DNA of 53,202 nt from Actinomycetota bacterium (GCA_027314595.1 DAHVAN010000450.1:1-53202); one strand, 5' to 3'. Shown: positions 11,412-19,481, numbered from the stretch's first letter. Numbers and translations are program-made. Notes: generated by a model from the sequence alone, not told the origin.

Positions 11412-11978
11412 TCAGCTCGCCGGCCTGAGCGGGAGGGGCAGCTGGCTGTCGACGCCGAGCGCCCGCTCGGCCACCGACAAGAACGTTCCCGCATCCCTGA
11501 GCAGGTCCTCGGCCTCCCGCGCGGTCGCCGCCCGGGGCAGGCCCGCCTCCGCCGCGGCGCGCTTGGCCGCGCTTGCCGCGAAGTACGCCGCCCACTCGGC
11601 GAGCGTCGGCTCGACCTGCGGGAGCAGCTCCCACACGCTGCGCGGGCGCCGCCGGCGCGCCCCGGTTCCCGGTTCGCCCCTGGCCGCGACGATTGCCGCC
11701 GCCGCGCGCAGCGCGGCCAGATGGGCGCAGATGTAGCGGGTGCCGGGATCGGCCTCGGCGCCGGCCTCGGCCAGGCCCCGCCGCGCGGTCTGGAGCAGGT
11801 TCAGCACCGTCGGGGAGACCAGGTGCCGCGGCGGCGCCAGCACCGCCTGTCCCCCCGGCACATGATGCGCCGGCTGGGCAGGGCGTCCGGCGCCGTCTGG
11901 CGAGGGCACGTCGTGGCCAGATCCCGCGCTAGCACGCGTTGGCATTTCGCTGTCCGCCGTTGTCAGCGTGCTGATCAT
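11412..11978 (-). CDS. SAV_6107-family HEPN-domain protein, possibly SOS-controlled
   Basis: The 188-aa protein has a disordered N-terminus (~50 residues) followed by helices typical of the SAV_6107 HEPN family: VLNLLQTARRGLAEA, RYICAHLAALRAAAAIV, VWELLPQVEPTLAEWAAYF. HEPN domains often act as RNases through an Rx4-6H motif, and RYICAH (R81-x4-H86) fits it. The ATG at 11978 is chosen because GGAG lies 8 nt upstream; a GTG three codons earlier abuts the same GGAG. A LexA-like box sits between the -35 and -10 of its probable promoter. The cellular role is unknown; RNase activity is inference from the motif. Confidence 0.78.
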   Translation of the reverse strand: MISTLTTADSEMPTRASAGSGHDVPSPDGAGRPAQPAHHVPGGQAVLAPPRHLVSPTVLNLLQTARRGLAEAGAEADPGTRYICAHLAALRAAAAIVAARGEPGTGARRRRPRSVWELLPQVEPTLAEWAAYFAASAAKRAAAEAGLPRAATAREAEDLLRDAGTFLSVAERALGVDSQLPLPLRPAS

Positions 11979-12368
11979 GGTCTTCACTCCTTCAGCTATC
12001 TGCCGCAGCCTGTCCCGTCACGGGAGGGCCGGCCGGGCGAAGCGCTTCCCCACGCTCCGCCCGGCCGGCGGCCGGCCGCCAGGGGTCGCGGCGGCCGGGA
12101 TTCGCCACACCTCTATTCGAACACAGGTTCGTGGCAATGTCCAGCTTATTGCTGACACTTTCGAAGTTACACGGGAGGTCTGACATTCTGGGCGGCGCCC
12201 GCAGGCTCGCCGGGCCGCCGGCTCGCCGGGCCGCGCTCCGGCAGCACCCGGGGCGCCGCGGCTGCGGTCGTGACGGTCACCCCGGTCCGTTCCGGATCAT
12301 ATGCCTGAAACCCCGCAGGGACGGGCCCGCGGGGACCACGGCGGGCAGCGTCCCGTAAGCTGAGGGTG
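11979..12368. other. Divergent intergenic region with SOS-like box and hairpin
   Basis: 390 bp without a gene. It holds the LexA-like box and promoter for the HEPN gene, a perfect 12-bp stem (12028-12039 with 12058-12069) with an 18-nt loop in that gene's 5' UTR, and a short direct repeat GGCTCGCCGGGCCGC near 12200-12235. At the right end is the -10 box for the GNAT gene (TAAGCT, 12356-12361). Confidence 0.6.
12108..12137 (-). promoter_or_regulatory. LexA/SOS-like box inside HEPN promoter
   Basis: TCGAAC-ACAG-GTTCGT (12117-12132) matches the actinobacterial LexA consensus TCGAAC-N4-GTTCGA at 11 of 12 defined positions. On the minus strand TTGCCA (12137-12132), a 16-bp spacer and TAGAGG (12115-12110) form a plausible promoter, with the box filling the spacer. 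Confidence 0.55.
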
Positions 12369-12989
12369 ATGAGCCAGACGGTCACATTCACGGAGCTGGG
12401 GCCAGCCGAGTTCCGGTTGGCCATAAACCGGTTCATCGCCGTCTACCGGGCCGCCATGAACCCGCCGGAGCGGACGCTCTCCGGCCGGGACGCGATCCTG
12501 GACCGGCACGCAGCCAACCCCGGGTTCCGCGCGCTGACCGCCGTGCTGGGCACGGGGGGGAGCCAGTCCAGGGCAGTGCTCGCCGGATTCACCTACGGGT
12601 TTCACGGGCTGCCGGGCCAGTGGTGGCATGACACGGTCGCCGGGGCGCTCGCGATGTCGTCCGCGCCCGGGGCGGCCGCCTGGCTCACCGACTCCTTCGA
12701 GGTCGCGGAACTGCACGTGCTGCCCGCCTACCAGGGCTCGGGGATCGGCCGCGAGCTGCTGACCCGGCTCACCGCGGGCCGGCCGGAGCGGACGGCCGTG
12801 CTGTCCACGGCGGACACCGAATCGCGCGCCAGGCGGCTGTACCGGCGGGTCGGATTCACCGACCTGCTGACGGCGTACCGGTTCTCCGGCGGCGATCCGC
12901 CCTACGCGGTGATGGGCGCCACCCTGCCGCTGCGCTCGGTGGCGGCGCCGGCGCCTGACCCGCCCCGCGTGCCAAGGCCGAGCAGCTGA
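12369..12989 (+). CDS. GNAT-family N-acetyltransferase
   Basis: Transfers an acetyl group from acetyl-CoA to an unknown amine substrate. The 206-aa protein has the GNAT core: the beta4 region [25 protein letters not shown] contains the acetyl-CoA pyrophosphate loop (QGSGIG). [10 protein letters not shown] follows as the family's conserved C-terminal motif. The -10-like TAAGCT ends 7 nt before the ATG at 12369, suggesting a leaderless transcript; a GTG one codon earlier is less likely. The last 88 bp overlap the 3' end of metF on the opposite strand, so the two mRNAs are complementary there. Confidence 0.85.
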   Translation: MSQTVTFTELGPAEFRLAINRFIAVYRAAMNPPERTLSGRDAILDRHAANPGFRALTAVLGTGGSQSRAVLAGFTYGFHGLPGQWWHDTVAGALAMSSAPGAAAWLTDSFEVAELHVLPAYQGSGIGRELLTRLTAGRPERTAVLSTADTESRARRLYRRVGFTDLLTAYRFSGGDPPYAVMGATLPLRSVAAPAPDPPRVPRPSS

Positions 12990-13927
12990 TAGATCTCCCT
13001 GGTCGCGCGCGACCAGTTGAGTGTGTAGAAGTGCAGGCCTGGCGCGTCCTGCGCGAGCAGGCTTTCGCACAGCTCGGCGGCGTACGTCACGCCGATGTCG
13101 CGCACTCCGGCCGTGTCGCCGGCCGCGTCCGCCGTCCGCAAGCGGCCGAGCAGGCCGCCGGGCACCTTGCAGCTGCCGAGCTGCACCGCGCGCTCGACTA
13201 TCCGCAGGCTGGTGACGGGCATGATCCCCGGGATGATCGGCGCGTCGCAGCCGTGCCCGGCGACGCGGTCCCGCAGGCGCAGGTAGTCCTCGGCGTGGAA
13301 GAACATCTGAGTGATCGCGAAGTCCGCCCCGGCGCGGCACTTGGCCACGAAGTGCCGCGTATCGGTCTCCTCATCGGGCGAGCGGGGATGCAGCTCGGGG
13401 AACGCCGCGACGCCCACGCAGAAGTCACCCGACGACTTGACCAGCCGGACGAGCTCGTCGGCATGGGTGAGGCCCTGCGGGTGCGGAATCCACGCGGCGT
13501 TCGGATCGCCGGGCGGGTCGCCCCGCAGCGCCAGGACGTTCCGCACCCCCACGTCGGCGTAGGAGCCGATGACGTGCCTGAGCTCGGCTACGGAGTGGCT
13601 GACCGCGGTGAGGTGCCCGACCGGGGTCAGCGAGGTCTGCGCCGCGATGCGCCCTGTGACCCGGACCGTCCGGTCCCTGGTGGATCCGCCCGCGCCGTAG
13701 GTAACGGAGACGAAGGTCGGCTTCAGCGGCTCGAGCTGCCGGATCGCCCGCCACAGCTGCTGCTCCTCGACCTGCGTCTTCGGCGGCATGAACTCGAAGG
13801 AGTACGACTTCTCGCCGGCCTTGAGCAGATCGGAGATCAGCGGCGCGCGGCGGGCCGTCGCCGCGTGCGTCCCGGGCTTGGCTCGCGGGCTGACTTTGAG
13901 CTGGGTACGGCGCGGTCTCGGCGGCAT
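12902..13927 (-). CDS. metF: Methylenetetrahydrofolate reductase
   Basis: Reduces 5,10-methylene-THF to 5-methyl-THF for methionine synthesis, using FAD in a TIM barrel. The 341-aa product shows SFEFMPPKT with the catalytic Glu, [23 protein letters not shown] and the FAD-binding DFAITQMFF. The start is set at ATG 13927 because TATGCT lies exactly 7 nt upstream with no Shine-Dalgarno. In-frame starts at 13939 and 13972 would fall in or before that -10 box. The C-terminal ~25 residues are low-complexity and antisense to the GNAT gene. MetF is also part of the conserved Rv2172c-region gene order. Confidence 0.92.
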   Translation of the reverse strand: MPPRPRRTQLKVSPRAKPGTHAATARRAPLISDLLKAGEKSYSFEFMPPKTQVEEQQLWRAIRQLEPLKPTFVSVTYGAGGSTRDRTVRVTGRIAAQTSLTPVGHLTAVSHSVAELRHVIGSYADVGVRNVLALRGDPPGDPNAAWIPHPQGLTHADELVRLVKSSGDFCVGVAAFPELHPRSPDEETDTRHFVAKCRAGADFAITQMFFHAEDYLRLRDRVAGHGCDAPIIPGIMPVTSLRIVERAVQLGSCKVPGGLLGRLRTADAAGDTAGVRDIGVTYAAELCESLLAQDAPGLHFYTLNWSRATREIYQLLGLGTRGGSGAGAATERSGRVAPITA

Positions 13928-14051
13928 GTGGCTAAGCATAACCCGCCGATCGATTTCCTGTGATCTGACCACAAGATCTCGATGGGCGGGGCACGCTCTG
14001 CGGTGGTCGCAGGCGCCATCGAGGCGTCAGCGACCATATCGAAGGCGAGCG

Positions 14052-14414
14052 TCAGAACGCGAGGGCCTGGGCGCGGCGGTTGACCTCCGTGCCCCGGCGC
14101 TTGTACAGCGCCTCGATCGGCGTTCCCGGCAGCGTCTCGTCGGCCGTGAACAGCCAGCGGAGCGCTTCCTCCTCGTCGAACCCGCAGTCGAACAGCACGG
14201 TCAGCGTGCCGCACAGGCCCTTGACGATCTGGCCGCCGTCAAGGAAGGCGTCCGGCACGCCGCGTTCTCCGCCGGGGCGGGTAACGGCGATGATCTTGCG
14301 GTCGCGGAGGAGTTGCTTCACCCGGCTGGAGGGGATGCCGAGCCTGCCGGCCACCTCAGGCAGTGACAGCCATTTGCCGACTAGGGCGTCGGCCACGGGG
14401 TCTATCTGTGTCAC
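14052..14414 (-). CDS. Rv2175c-family helix-turn-helix DNA-binding protein
   Basis: The 120-aa product starts at GTG 14414 with GGGAG 9 nt upstream. It contains a winged helix-turn-helix (WLSLPEVAGRLGIPSSRVKQLLRDRKIIAV) and the C-terminal domain typical of M. tuberculosis Rv2175c (ALRWLFTADETLPGTPIEALYKRRGTEVNRRAQALAF). In mycobacteria the protein is a substrate of kinase PknL, encoded next to it. Here a PknL-like gene lies 3 kb away, separated by an ArsR/SRPBCC pair and a flavoprotein. The phosphorylation link is therefore inferred from synteny only. Target genes are unknown. Confidence 0.85.
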   Translation of the reverse strand: MTQIDPVADALVGKWLSLPEVAGRLGIPSSRVKQLLRDRKIIAVTRPGGERGVPDAFLDGGQIVKGLCGTLTVLFDCGFDEEEALRWLFTADETLPGTPIEALYKRRGTEVNRRAQALAF

Positions 14415-14549
14415 GAGTCGAATCTCCCACGTCGCAGCCCGTCCCAAACCAGGGACATTGCCCCAATAGCGCATAGCCGAGCCGGTAAGGCAAGGGCCCT
14501 GTCAGCGCGTCCCGTTCCGGCGGGCGGCTGTGTCCGCCTCATGCTGAGC

Positions 14550-14885
14550 TCATTGCGGCCGCTCCCGCCACGCGGCCGCCCGGCGCGTCAGCCAGTCCGC
14601 GGTGGCCGTCAGGCCTTCCGGCCGGACGCTGAACAGGACTTCGCGGCCGGCCCGGCGCCTGCTGACCAGGCGCGACTCCTCGAGCACGGCCAGGTGCTGC
14701 GCCACTGCCTGGCGGGAGACCGGCAGGCTGGCCGCCAGGCTGCTCGCGCTGCAACCGGGCGTGCGGCCGAGCAGTTCGAGCAGTTCCCTGCGGCGCGGGT
14801 CGGCGAGAGCGGCGAACACGCGGTCCGCGTCCACGCCGTCCGAGGGCCGGCGGGTCGCGCCGGCGTGCTGCGCCGTCCCTGTCAC
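14550..14885 (-). CDS. ArsR-family transcriptional regulator
   Basis: The 111-aa winged helix-turn-helix repressor starts at GTG 14885, overlapping the upstream stop by GTGA. The DNA-binding core is ADPRRRELLELLGRTPGCSASSLAASLPVSRQAVAQHLAVLEESRLV. No Cys-based metal site is visible, so it is not an obvious metal sensor. Such metal-free ArsR proteins are commonly co-transcribed with SRPBCC (AHSA1-like) proteins, exactly as here, and usually repress their own operon. A 10-bp inverted repeat over the operon's -10 is the likely operator. Confidence 0.9.
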   Translation of the reverse strand: MTGTAQHAGATRRPSDGVDADRVFAALADPRRRELLELLGRTPGCSASSLAASLPVSRQAVAQHLAVLEESRLVSRRRAGREVLFSVRPEGLTATADWLTRRAAAWRERPQ

Positions 14886-15316
14886 CGCCCCTGCTCGGCG
14901 CGGGTGCGCAGGCCCGCCATCTCGTACTGCCAGCCGCCGGTGCCGCCCTTCCACTCGTCCTCGCGCAGCGCCTCAGGCAGGTCGAGCGACGTGAACCCGC
15001 TCTCCACGACGGTCACGCCGATCTCGTTCCTCACCGGCCGGATGTAGAACTCGACGAGGGTCGACCTGCCCCCGGCGGGCGGGGCGCCGCCGAAGGCGCT
15101 CGCCCAGCGGTACGAGACGTAGCCCTGCGGTTCGACGCGCACCACGTCGATGACGTACGGCCGGTGGCCCTCGCCGTACCCGACGGTCACTCGCCCGGGG
15201 CCGCGGGCAGGTTCGGCCCTGCTGCCCGGCAGCCACCATCCGGGCCGTGTGACAAGCTGCCACACCGTGTCCTGTGTCGCCCTGATGGTGATCCGCTGTT
15301 CGATACGGTCTTGCAT
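14882..15316 (-). CDS. SRPBCC (AHSA1-like) domain protein
   Basis: The 144-aa START/Bet v1-like fold protein begins MQDRIEQRITIRATQDTVWQLVT, with the AHSA1-type core VSYRWASAF and TLVEFYIRP and the C-terminal GGWQYEMAGLRTRAEQ helix. The family binds hydrophobic ligands; the ligand here is unknown. The start ATG at 15316 has GAGAGGG about 8 nt upstream. The open frame extends 153 codons further upstream but shows no homology and crosses the promoter and operator, so that extension is not accepted. Translation is coupled to the downstream arsR-type gene. Confidence 0.88.
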   Translation of the reverse strand: MQDRIEQRITIRATQDTVWQLVTRPGWWLPGSRAEPARGPGRVTVGYGEGHRPYVIDVVRVEPQGYVSYRWASAFGGAPPAGGRSTLVEFYIRPVRNEIGVTVVESGFTSLDLPEALREDEWKGGTGGWQYEMAGLRTRAEQGR

Positions 15317-15356
15317 TGAATGCCCTCTCCCCTCGCCCGCGCACGGCACGGATGGC

Positions 15357-15398
15357 GTCGTGCAAGCACAGTCTTGCACGACCGGATCTTTGGTGCAA
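15357..15398 (-). promoter_or_regulatory. Promoter and palindromic operator of SRPBCC-arsR operon
   Basis: On the minus strand TTGCAC (15398-15393), a 17-bp spacer and AAGACT (15375-15370) form the promoter. The -10 lies inside a 10-bp perfect inverted repeat (GTCGTGCAAG at 15357-15366; its complement ends at 15382) with a 6-nt spacer. This is a typical layout for ArsR autorepression. Confidence 0.62.
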
Positions 15399-15716
15399 TT
15401 CGGCGCTTGCATATACGTTGCCCCGGCCCTGATCGGCTGGGCTGGTGAGCCAGAAGTGCCGTCTAGCCGAAGACTTTCGAAATGCCTGGCGCTTTGGCTG
15501 CCGTGGCCTGTTGCGGGAACCCCGCCCGGGCCGGCGGCGGCCGGTGTGGCGCCAGCGGCGCATGGGGCGCATGGGGCGATCGGGACCCCCGTCGGCATGC
15601 CCTGCGACCATTGTGATCCGCCACGCAATGCCTGGCGCGATGATGCCAAGGATGTCCGTTGCCAGGGGGACTGTGGCGCACATCTGCGGCACGTCACGGC
15701 TCGCGTGACCGGGGCG

Positions 15717-15778
15717 CCTGCGCATCTGGCCCGGTAGGACCGGGGCAACTGCGCAGCTGGCCCAGAACGCGGCACGAG
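15717..15778. repeat. 31-bp-phased palindrome-pair repeat, copy A
   Basis: Two TGCGCA-centred units begin at 15719 and 15750 (31 bp apart), each flanked by CTGGCCC-type arms. The element ends in GAACGCGGCACGA. Copies B (45753) and C (42993) share the same spacing and flanks. Confidence 0.8.
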
Positions 15779-15864
15779 CCGGCCTGAACTGGCGTGCCAT
15801 AAACCCTGCCCGCCGGCACCAACACCACAAACCCAGATGTAGCCGCCGAGGCCACTGCCGCCGC

Positions 15865-17178
15865 TTAAGCGGCACAGTTCTTCAGCGGGACGGCCGGGTC
15901 GGTCAGGCGGGCGACGTCGACCTCGGCGCCTTCGGCGATCAGGCGGCGGCCCTGCAGCAGGTCGCGAGGGCGGTCCACGGTCAGGACCGCGGTCAGCCGG
16001 GCGCCAGAGGCGCCGGAGGCGGGCACCGCGCCGGAGACAGAGGCGCCGGAGGCGGGCACCGCGCCGGAGACAGAGGCCCCGGCGGCGGGCACCGCGCCGG
16101 AGGCGGGCGCGCTGGACGCGCCCGGGCCGGTCTTGCCCCCGCCGGAGAGCCAGCAGGCGGACCAGGCGGCGGATTTCGGGTCGCCGCGCCAGACGAGCGT
16201 GCTCGCGGCGTCGTGGTGGCCCGCGTACTGCACCATCCGGCCGAACTGCTCGGACCAGAAGTACGGCACCGGGTCGTAGGTCTCGGCTCCCCCGAGGACG
16301 TTGGCGGCGAGCACCTCGGGCGCGTGCAGCGCCGAGTCCCAGTGCTCGACGCGCAGCCGCCCGCCGAACCGCAGTGACTCGAACGCGGCGCAGTCACCGG
16401 CCGCGTAGACGCCGGGCACCGACGCGCGCAGGCCGGGATCGACGGCGACACCGTTGTCAACCGCGATCCCTGAGCCGGCCAGCCACTCCACGGCGGGCCT
16501 GACGCCGATGGCCGTGACCACCTCGTCCGCCGCGAGCCAGCCGCCGCCGGCCAGCGCGAGTCCGCCGTGCTCCACGGACTCCACGGCGGTGCCGGTGCGG
16601 AGTTCGGCGCCGGCTCGCTCGTACCAGGGCGCGGTGCGCGCCCCGGCTTGCGCGCCCAGCGCGGCGGTGAGCGGGGCGGCCGCGGCCTCGACGACCGTGA
16701 CCAGGCAGCCCGCCGCCGCGGCCGCCGTGGTCAGTTCGGCGCCGATCCAGCCCGCGCCGACGATGGCGAGCCGCAGGCCGGGCCGGAACAGGGCGCGCAG
16801 CGCGAGCGCGTCGTCGAGCGTGCGCAGGAACCGCTGCCGGCCCGGGCCCGGCAGCGTCACGGGGACGGCGCCCGTCGCGATGACCAGGCAGTCAAACGGG
16901 TGTTCAGCGTGCCGGGTGAGCAGGGCAGGACCGCGCAGGCCTGTCGCGGCCTGTCCGGGCCTGAAGTCGGCGCCGAGCGCCTCGAAGTCCGCCCGCAGGG
17001 ACGGGTCGGCCCCTTCGGTGAGCACCTTCTTCGACAGCGGGGGCCGGTCGTACGGGGGCCGGTCCTCCGCGCCCACGAGGGTGATCAGGCCGCGGTAGCC
17101 ACGCGCCCGCAACTCCTGCACCGCGCGGAATCCGGCTAGACCGGCACCAGCCACCACGGTCCGTTCGGGATGACCCAT
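15865..17178 (-). CDS. FAD-dependent pyridine nucleotide-disulfide/ferredoxin reductase-like protein
   Basis: The 437-aa flavoprotein starts at ATG 17178 (MGHPERTVVAGAGLAGFRAVQELR). TACCCT lies 8 nt upstream, so translation is probably leaderless; upstream frame sequence is low-complexity. The FAD Rossmann motif (VVAGAGLAG), the PPYDRPPLSK segment of ferredoxin reductases, the NAD(P) motif (LAIVGAGWIGAEL) and the second FAD motif (VPGVYAAGDCAAF) are all present. Within the C-terminal domain the substrate region is interrupted by about 40 residues of tandem 11-aa repeats (GASVSGAVPAS; nt ~16000-16110, 33-bp period). Its likely partner is a ferredoxin or Rieske oxygenase, but none is encoded nearby. 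It is divergent from pknL. Confidence 0.88.
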   Translation of the reverse strand: MGHPERTVVAGAGLAGFRAVQELRARGYRGLITLVGAEDRPPYDRPPLSKKVLTEGADPSLRADFEALGADFRPGQAATGLRGPALLTRHAEHPFDCLVIATGAVPVTLPGPGRQRFLRTLDDALALRALFRPGLRLAIVGAGWIGAELTTAAAAAGCLVTVVEAAAAPLTAALGAQAGARTAPWYERAGAELRTGTAVESVEHGGLALAGGGWLAADEVVTAIGVRPAVEWLAGSGIAVDNGVAVDPGLRASVPGVYAAGDCAAFESLRFGGRLRVEHWDSALHAPEVLAANVLGGAETYDPVPYFWSEQFGRMVQYAGHHDAASTLVWRGDPKSAAWSACWLSGGGKTGPGASSAPASGAVPAAGASVSGAVPASGASVSGAVPASGASGARLTAVLTVDRPRDLLQGRRLIAEGAEVDVARLTDPAVPLKNCAA

Positions 17179-17351
17179 GACGTCCAAGGGTACGGCGGGA
17201 CGGGCGGGACGGGCGGGACGGGCGGCTGCCGGAGCGGGACGGCAGTGTACGGCGGGACGGATGGGGCAGGCGAGGACGAAGTGAGACGCCAGGCCTGACA
17301 AAATGGTTAACGGCACTACGTTACGGTTCGCGGGCCGTAAAATCGTCGGCG

Positions 17352-19334
17352 ATGGAATCTGCCCTCGCTGACGTGCTCATCGGCCGGACGCTCGACCGCC
17401 GGTACCACGTCCGCGCCCGCATCGCGCACGGCGGCATGGCCACCGTGTACCTCGCCACCGACACCCGGCTCGACCGGCAGGTGGCTCTCAAGGTGATGCA
17501 CGCCGACCTCGCGCGGGACGCCGAGTTCGTGGGCAGGTTCATCGGCGAGGCCAAGTCGGTGGCGCGGCTCTCGCACCCGAACATCGTCGCGGTCTTCGAC
17601 CAGGGATCCGACGGGGAGTACCTCTACCTGGCGATGGAGTACGTGCCCGGGTGGACGCTGCGCAGCATGCTGCGGGAGCGGGGCTGGTTCGGCCATGCCG
17701 AAGCGCTCGAGATCATGGACCCGATCCTGTCCGGGCTCGCCGCCGCGCACCATGCCGGGATCGTGCACCGGGACGTCAAGCCGGAGAACGTGCTGCTCAC
17801 GGCGGACGGCCGGGTCAAGGTGGTGGACTTCGGGCTGGCCAGGGCGCAGGCGGCAGCCGGGCATACCCGGACAGGGACGATCATCGGGACCGTCGCCTAC
17901 ATCGCGCCTGAACAGGTCACCGGGGGCGTCACCGACTTCCGCACCGACGTGTACGCGGCCGGTGTGGTGATGTGGGAGATGCTCACCGGCCGGCAGCCGC
18001 ACACCGGGGAATCGCCGCTGGCCGTCGCTTACAAGCACGTCAACGCCGACGTCCCGGCGGCCGCCAGCTACGTCAGCGGCCTCCCGCCCGCCGTCGGCCA
18101 GCTGGTCCGCGCCGCCACGAGCCGCGACCCGCGGCTGCGGCCCGCCGACGCCGGCGCGTTCCTGCACGCCGTCCGGGTGCTGCGCGGCGCCGATGAAAGC
18201 GACGCGATCACCGGCGCCTGGGCTGATCCGGCCGCGGGCTACCCCGGCGCGGGCTACCCAGGCGCGGGCGGCGCGGGCTACCCAGGCGCGGGGATGGCCG
18301 CGCCCGGCGCCAACGGGTTCACCAGCGGGTACGCGGGGTTCGACGGGCAGGGCGCGTCGCACACGATGGTCGTTCCCGCCGGGGCCGGCTACCCGGCGGG
18401 CTCCGGGTACGCGGACGGATACGCCGGCGGCGACGGGTACCGCGCCCCGGAGCCGTTCCTGCAGCGCTGGCTGTTCAGCAGGCGCCTGGCGGTCCTCGCG
18501 GCCGTCGCGGCCGCCGCGGCCGCCATCGGCATCGGCGGCTGGTGGCTGGCCTCGGGGCGGTACACGCCGCTGCCTTCGGTCGACGGGATCCCGTACGCGG
18601 TCGCGGCGCGGCAGCTGCGGGCGGCCGGGTTCCTCGTGCGGGAGGGCACCCAGGTCGTGGACGCCAGCGTGCCGAGGGGCGACGTGATCGGCACCGCGCC
18701 GTCCGGACGCGCGATGCGGGGCGCGACGATCGTGCTCACCGTCTCCTCCGGGCCGCGGATGATCACCGTGCCGCCGGTGAACGGGCAGACGCTCGCGAAC
18801 GCCGTCGCGCTGCTGCGCAAGGCGGGCCTCACGGTGAGCGGCACGCCCAGGGACGTGGCCGCCGACGGCGTCGCCGTCGGGACCGTGACCGGCACCACGC
18901 CGCCGGCGGGCACGTCGTGGCCGGCCACGAGCACCGTCTACGTGAACGTGGTCGCCGGCATGGCGCTGCCGCCCCTGGTCGGGGAGAACATCAGCGTCAT
19001 CCAGGGGTGGGCGCAGTCCAACAACATCCAGCTCCGCCAGGTGCAGGTGCAGGGCAATCAGCCGCAGGGCATCATCGTCAGGCAGGCCCCCGCGCCCGGC
19101 TCGCCGGTCGCGCCCGGCGGCACCGTCACCGTCTACGTCTCGAACGGGCCGGCCCAGGTTCCGGTGCCTAACGTGCGCGGCGAGCGATTCGGGCAGGCGA
19201 AGCGGCAGCTCGAGCAGCTTGGCTTCAAGGTGCAGGGGCGGCAGTTCGGCTTCGGGAACACGGTCTTCGGGACCAGCCCGTCCGGGTCGGCGCCTGCCGG
19301 AAGCGTGATCATCGTCATCTACGGCGGGCTCTAG
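17352..19334 (+). CDS. pknL: PASTA-domain serine/threonine protein kinase, PknL/PknB type
   Basis: Membrane receptor kinase presumably sensing cell-wall fragments. The 660-aa protein has a cytosolic kinase domain (~residues 17-275) with the Gly loop AHGGMATVYLA, catalytic Lys in VALKVM, HRDVKPEN, DFGLA and APEQ. A Gly/Tyr/Ala-rich linker with GYPGAG repeats follows. One membrane helix lies near residues 376-398. About four extracellular PASTA repeats run to the C-terminus. TAAAAT ends 8 nt before the ATG at 17352 and no Shine-Dalgarno is seen, so the mRNA is probably leaderless. Synteny with an Rv2175c-like gene and a downstream DAHP synthase matches the mycobacterial pknL locus. Confidence 0.93.
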   Translation: MESALADVLIGRTLDRRYHVRARIAHGGMATVYLATDTRLDRQVALKVMHADLARDAEFVGRFIGEAKSVARLSHPNIVAVFDQGSDGEYLYLAMEYVPGWTLRSMLRERGWFGHAEALEIMDPILSGLAAAHHAGIVHRDVKPENVLLTADGRVKVVDFGLARAQAAAGHTRTGTIIGTVAYIAPEQVTGGVTDFRTDVYAAGVVMWEMLTGRQPHTGESPLAVAYKHVNADVPAAASYVSGLPPAVGQLVRAATSRDPRLRPADAGAFLHAVRVLRGADESDAITGAWADPAAGYPGAGYPGAGGAGYPGAGMAAPGANGFTSGYAGFDGQGASHTMVVPAGAGYPAGSGYADGYAGGDGYRAPEPFLQRWLFSRRLAVLAAVAAAAAAIGIGGWWLASGRYTPLPSVDGIPYAVAARQLRAAGFLVREGTQVVDASVPRGDVIGTAPSGRAMRGATIVLTVSSGPRMITVPPVNGQTLANAVALLRKAGLTVSGTPRDVAADGVAVGTVTGTTPPAGTSWPATSTVYVNVVAGMALPPLVGENISVIQGWAQSNNIQLRQVQVQGNQPQGIIVRQAPAPGSPVAPGGTVTVYVSNGPAQVPVPNVRGERFGQAKRQLEQLGFKVQGRQFGFGNTVFGTSPSGSAPAGSVIIVIYGGL

Positions 19335-19361
19335 GCTTCCTTCTGCTGTATAGTCGGTAGC

Positions 19362-19433
19362 ATGCGCGTGCAGTTCTGGTTCTGGTTTGGCAGCCGGCTC
19401 GGGAGGCCGGTCGCCTGGCAGACCACGCGCTGA
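19362..19433 (+). CDS. Trp/Phe-rich leader peptide upstream of DAHP synthase
   Basis: A 23-aa peptide beginning MRVQFWFWFG, with three Trp and three Phe, six of its first nineteen residues being aromatic. It ends ...AWQTTR at a TGA in position 19433. There is no Shine-Dalgarno, and the -10 box places the transcript start at the ATG, so it is predicted leaderless. The composition and the terminator 14 nt after its stop identify it as an attenuation leader that measures charged tRNA-Trp and possibly tRNA-Phe. It is too short for ordinary gene calling. Confidence 0.85.
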   Translation: MRVQFWFWFGSRLGRPVAWQTTR

Positions 19434-19446
19434 CAGCGACCTAGCG

Positions 19447-19480
19447 AAAGCCCCGGGCCGGAAGGCCAGGGGCTTTTTTT
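19447..19480 (+). terminator. Intrinsic terminator of the attenuator
   Basis: Outer stem AAGCCCC/GGGGCTT (19448-19454 with 19469-19475), inner stem GGCC/GGCC with GGAA tetraloop (19456-19467), then seven T's (19474-19480). It is one of the few U-tract terminators in the window. Confidence 0.9.
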
Positions 19481-19481
19481 C

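Larger units (their letters stand above)
15317..15864. other. Intergenic region with promoter, operator and repeat copy A
   Basis: 548 bp. The left part carries the ArsR operator and promoter. The middle (15420-15710) shows nothing I can recognise: no codon bias and no motif. The right part contains copy A of the 31-bp-phased palindrome family (15717-15778). Open frames on both strands here give no plausible protein. Confidence 0.6.
19349..19480 (+). promoter_or_regulatory. Aromatic amino-acid transcription attenuator of aroF
   Basis: A TATAGT -10 box (19349-19354) lies 7 nt before the leader-peptide ATG. Downstream of the peptide is an intrinsic terminator. CCTGGC (19414-19419), overlapping the third Trp codon, is complementary to GCCAGG (19465-19470) in the terminator's right arm and could form the competing antiterminator. 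Ribosome stalling at the early Trp/Phe codons would leave it free. Confidence 0.78.

Noticed and set aside
15317-15775. N-terminal extension of the SRPBCC gene
   Set aside because: It would run through a good promoter and palindromic operator, and shows no family similarity before MQDRIEQ.
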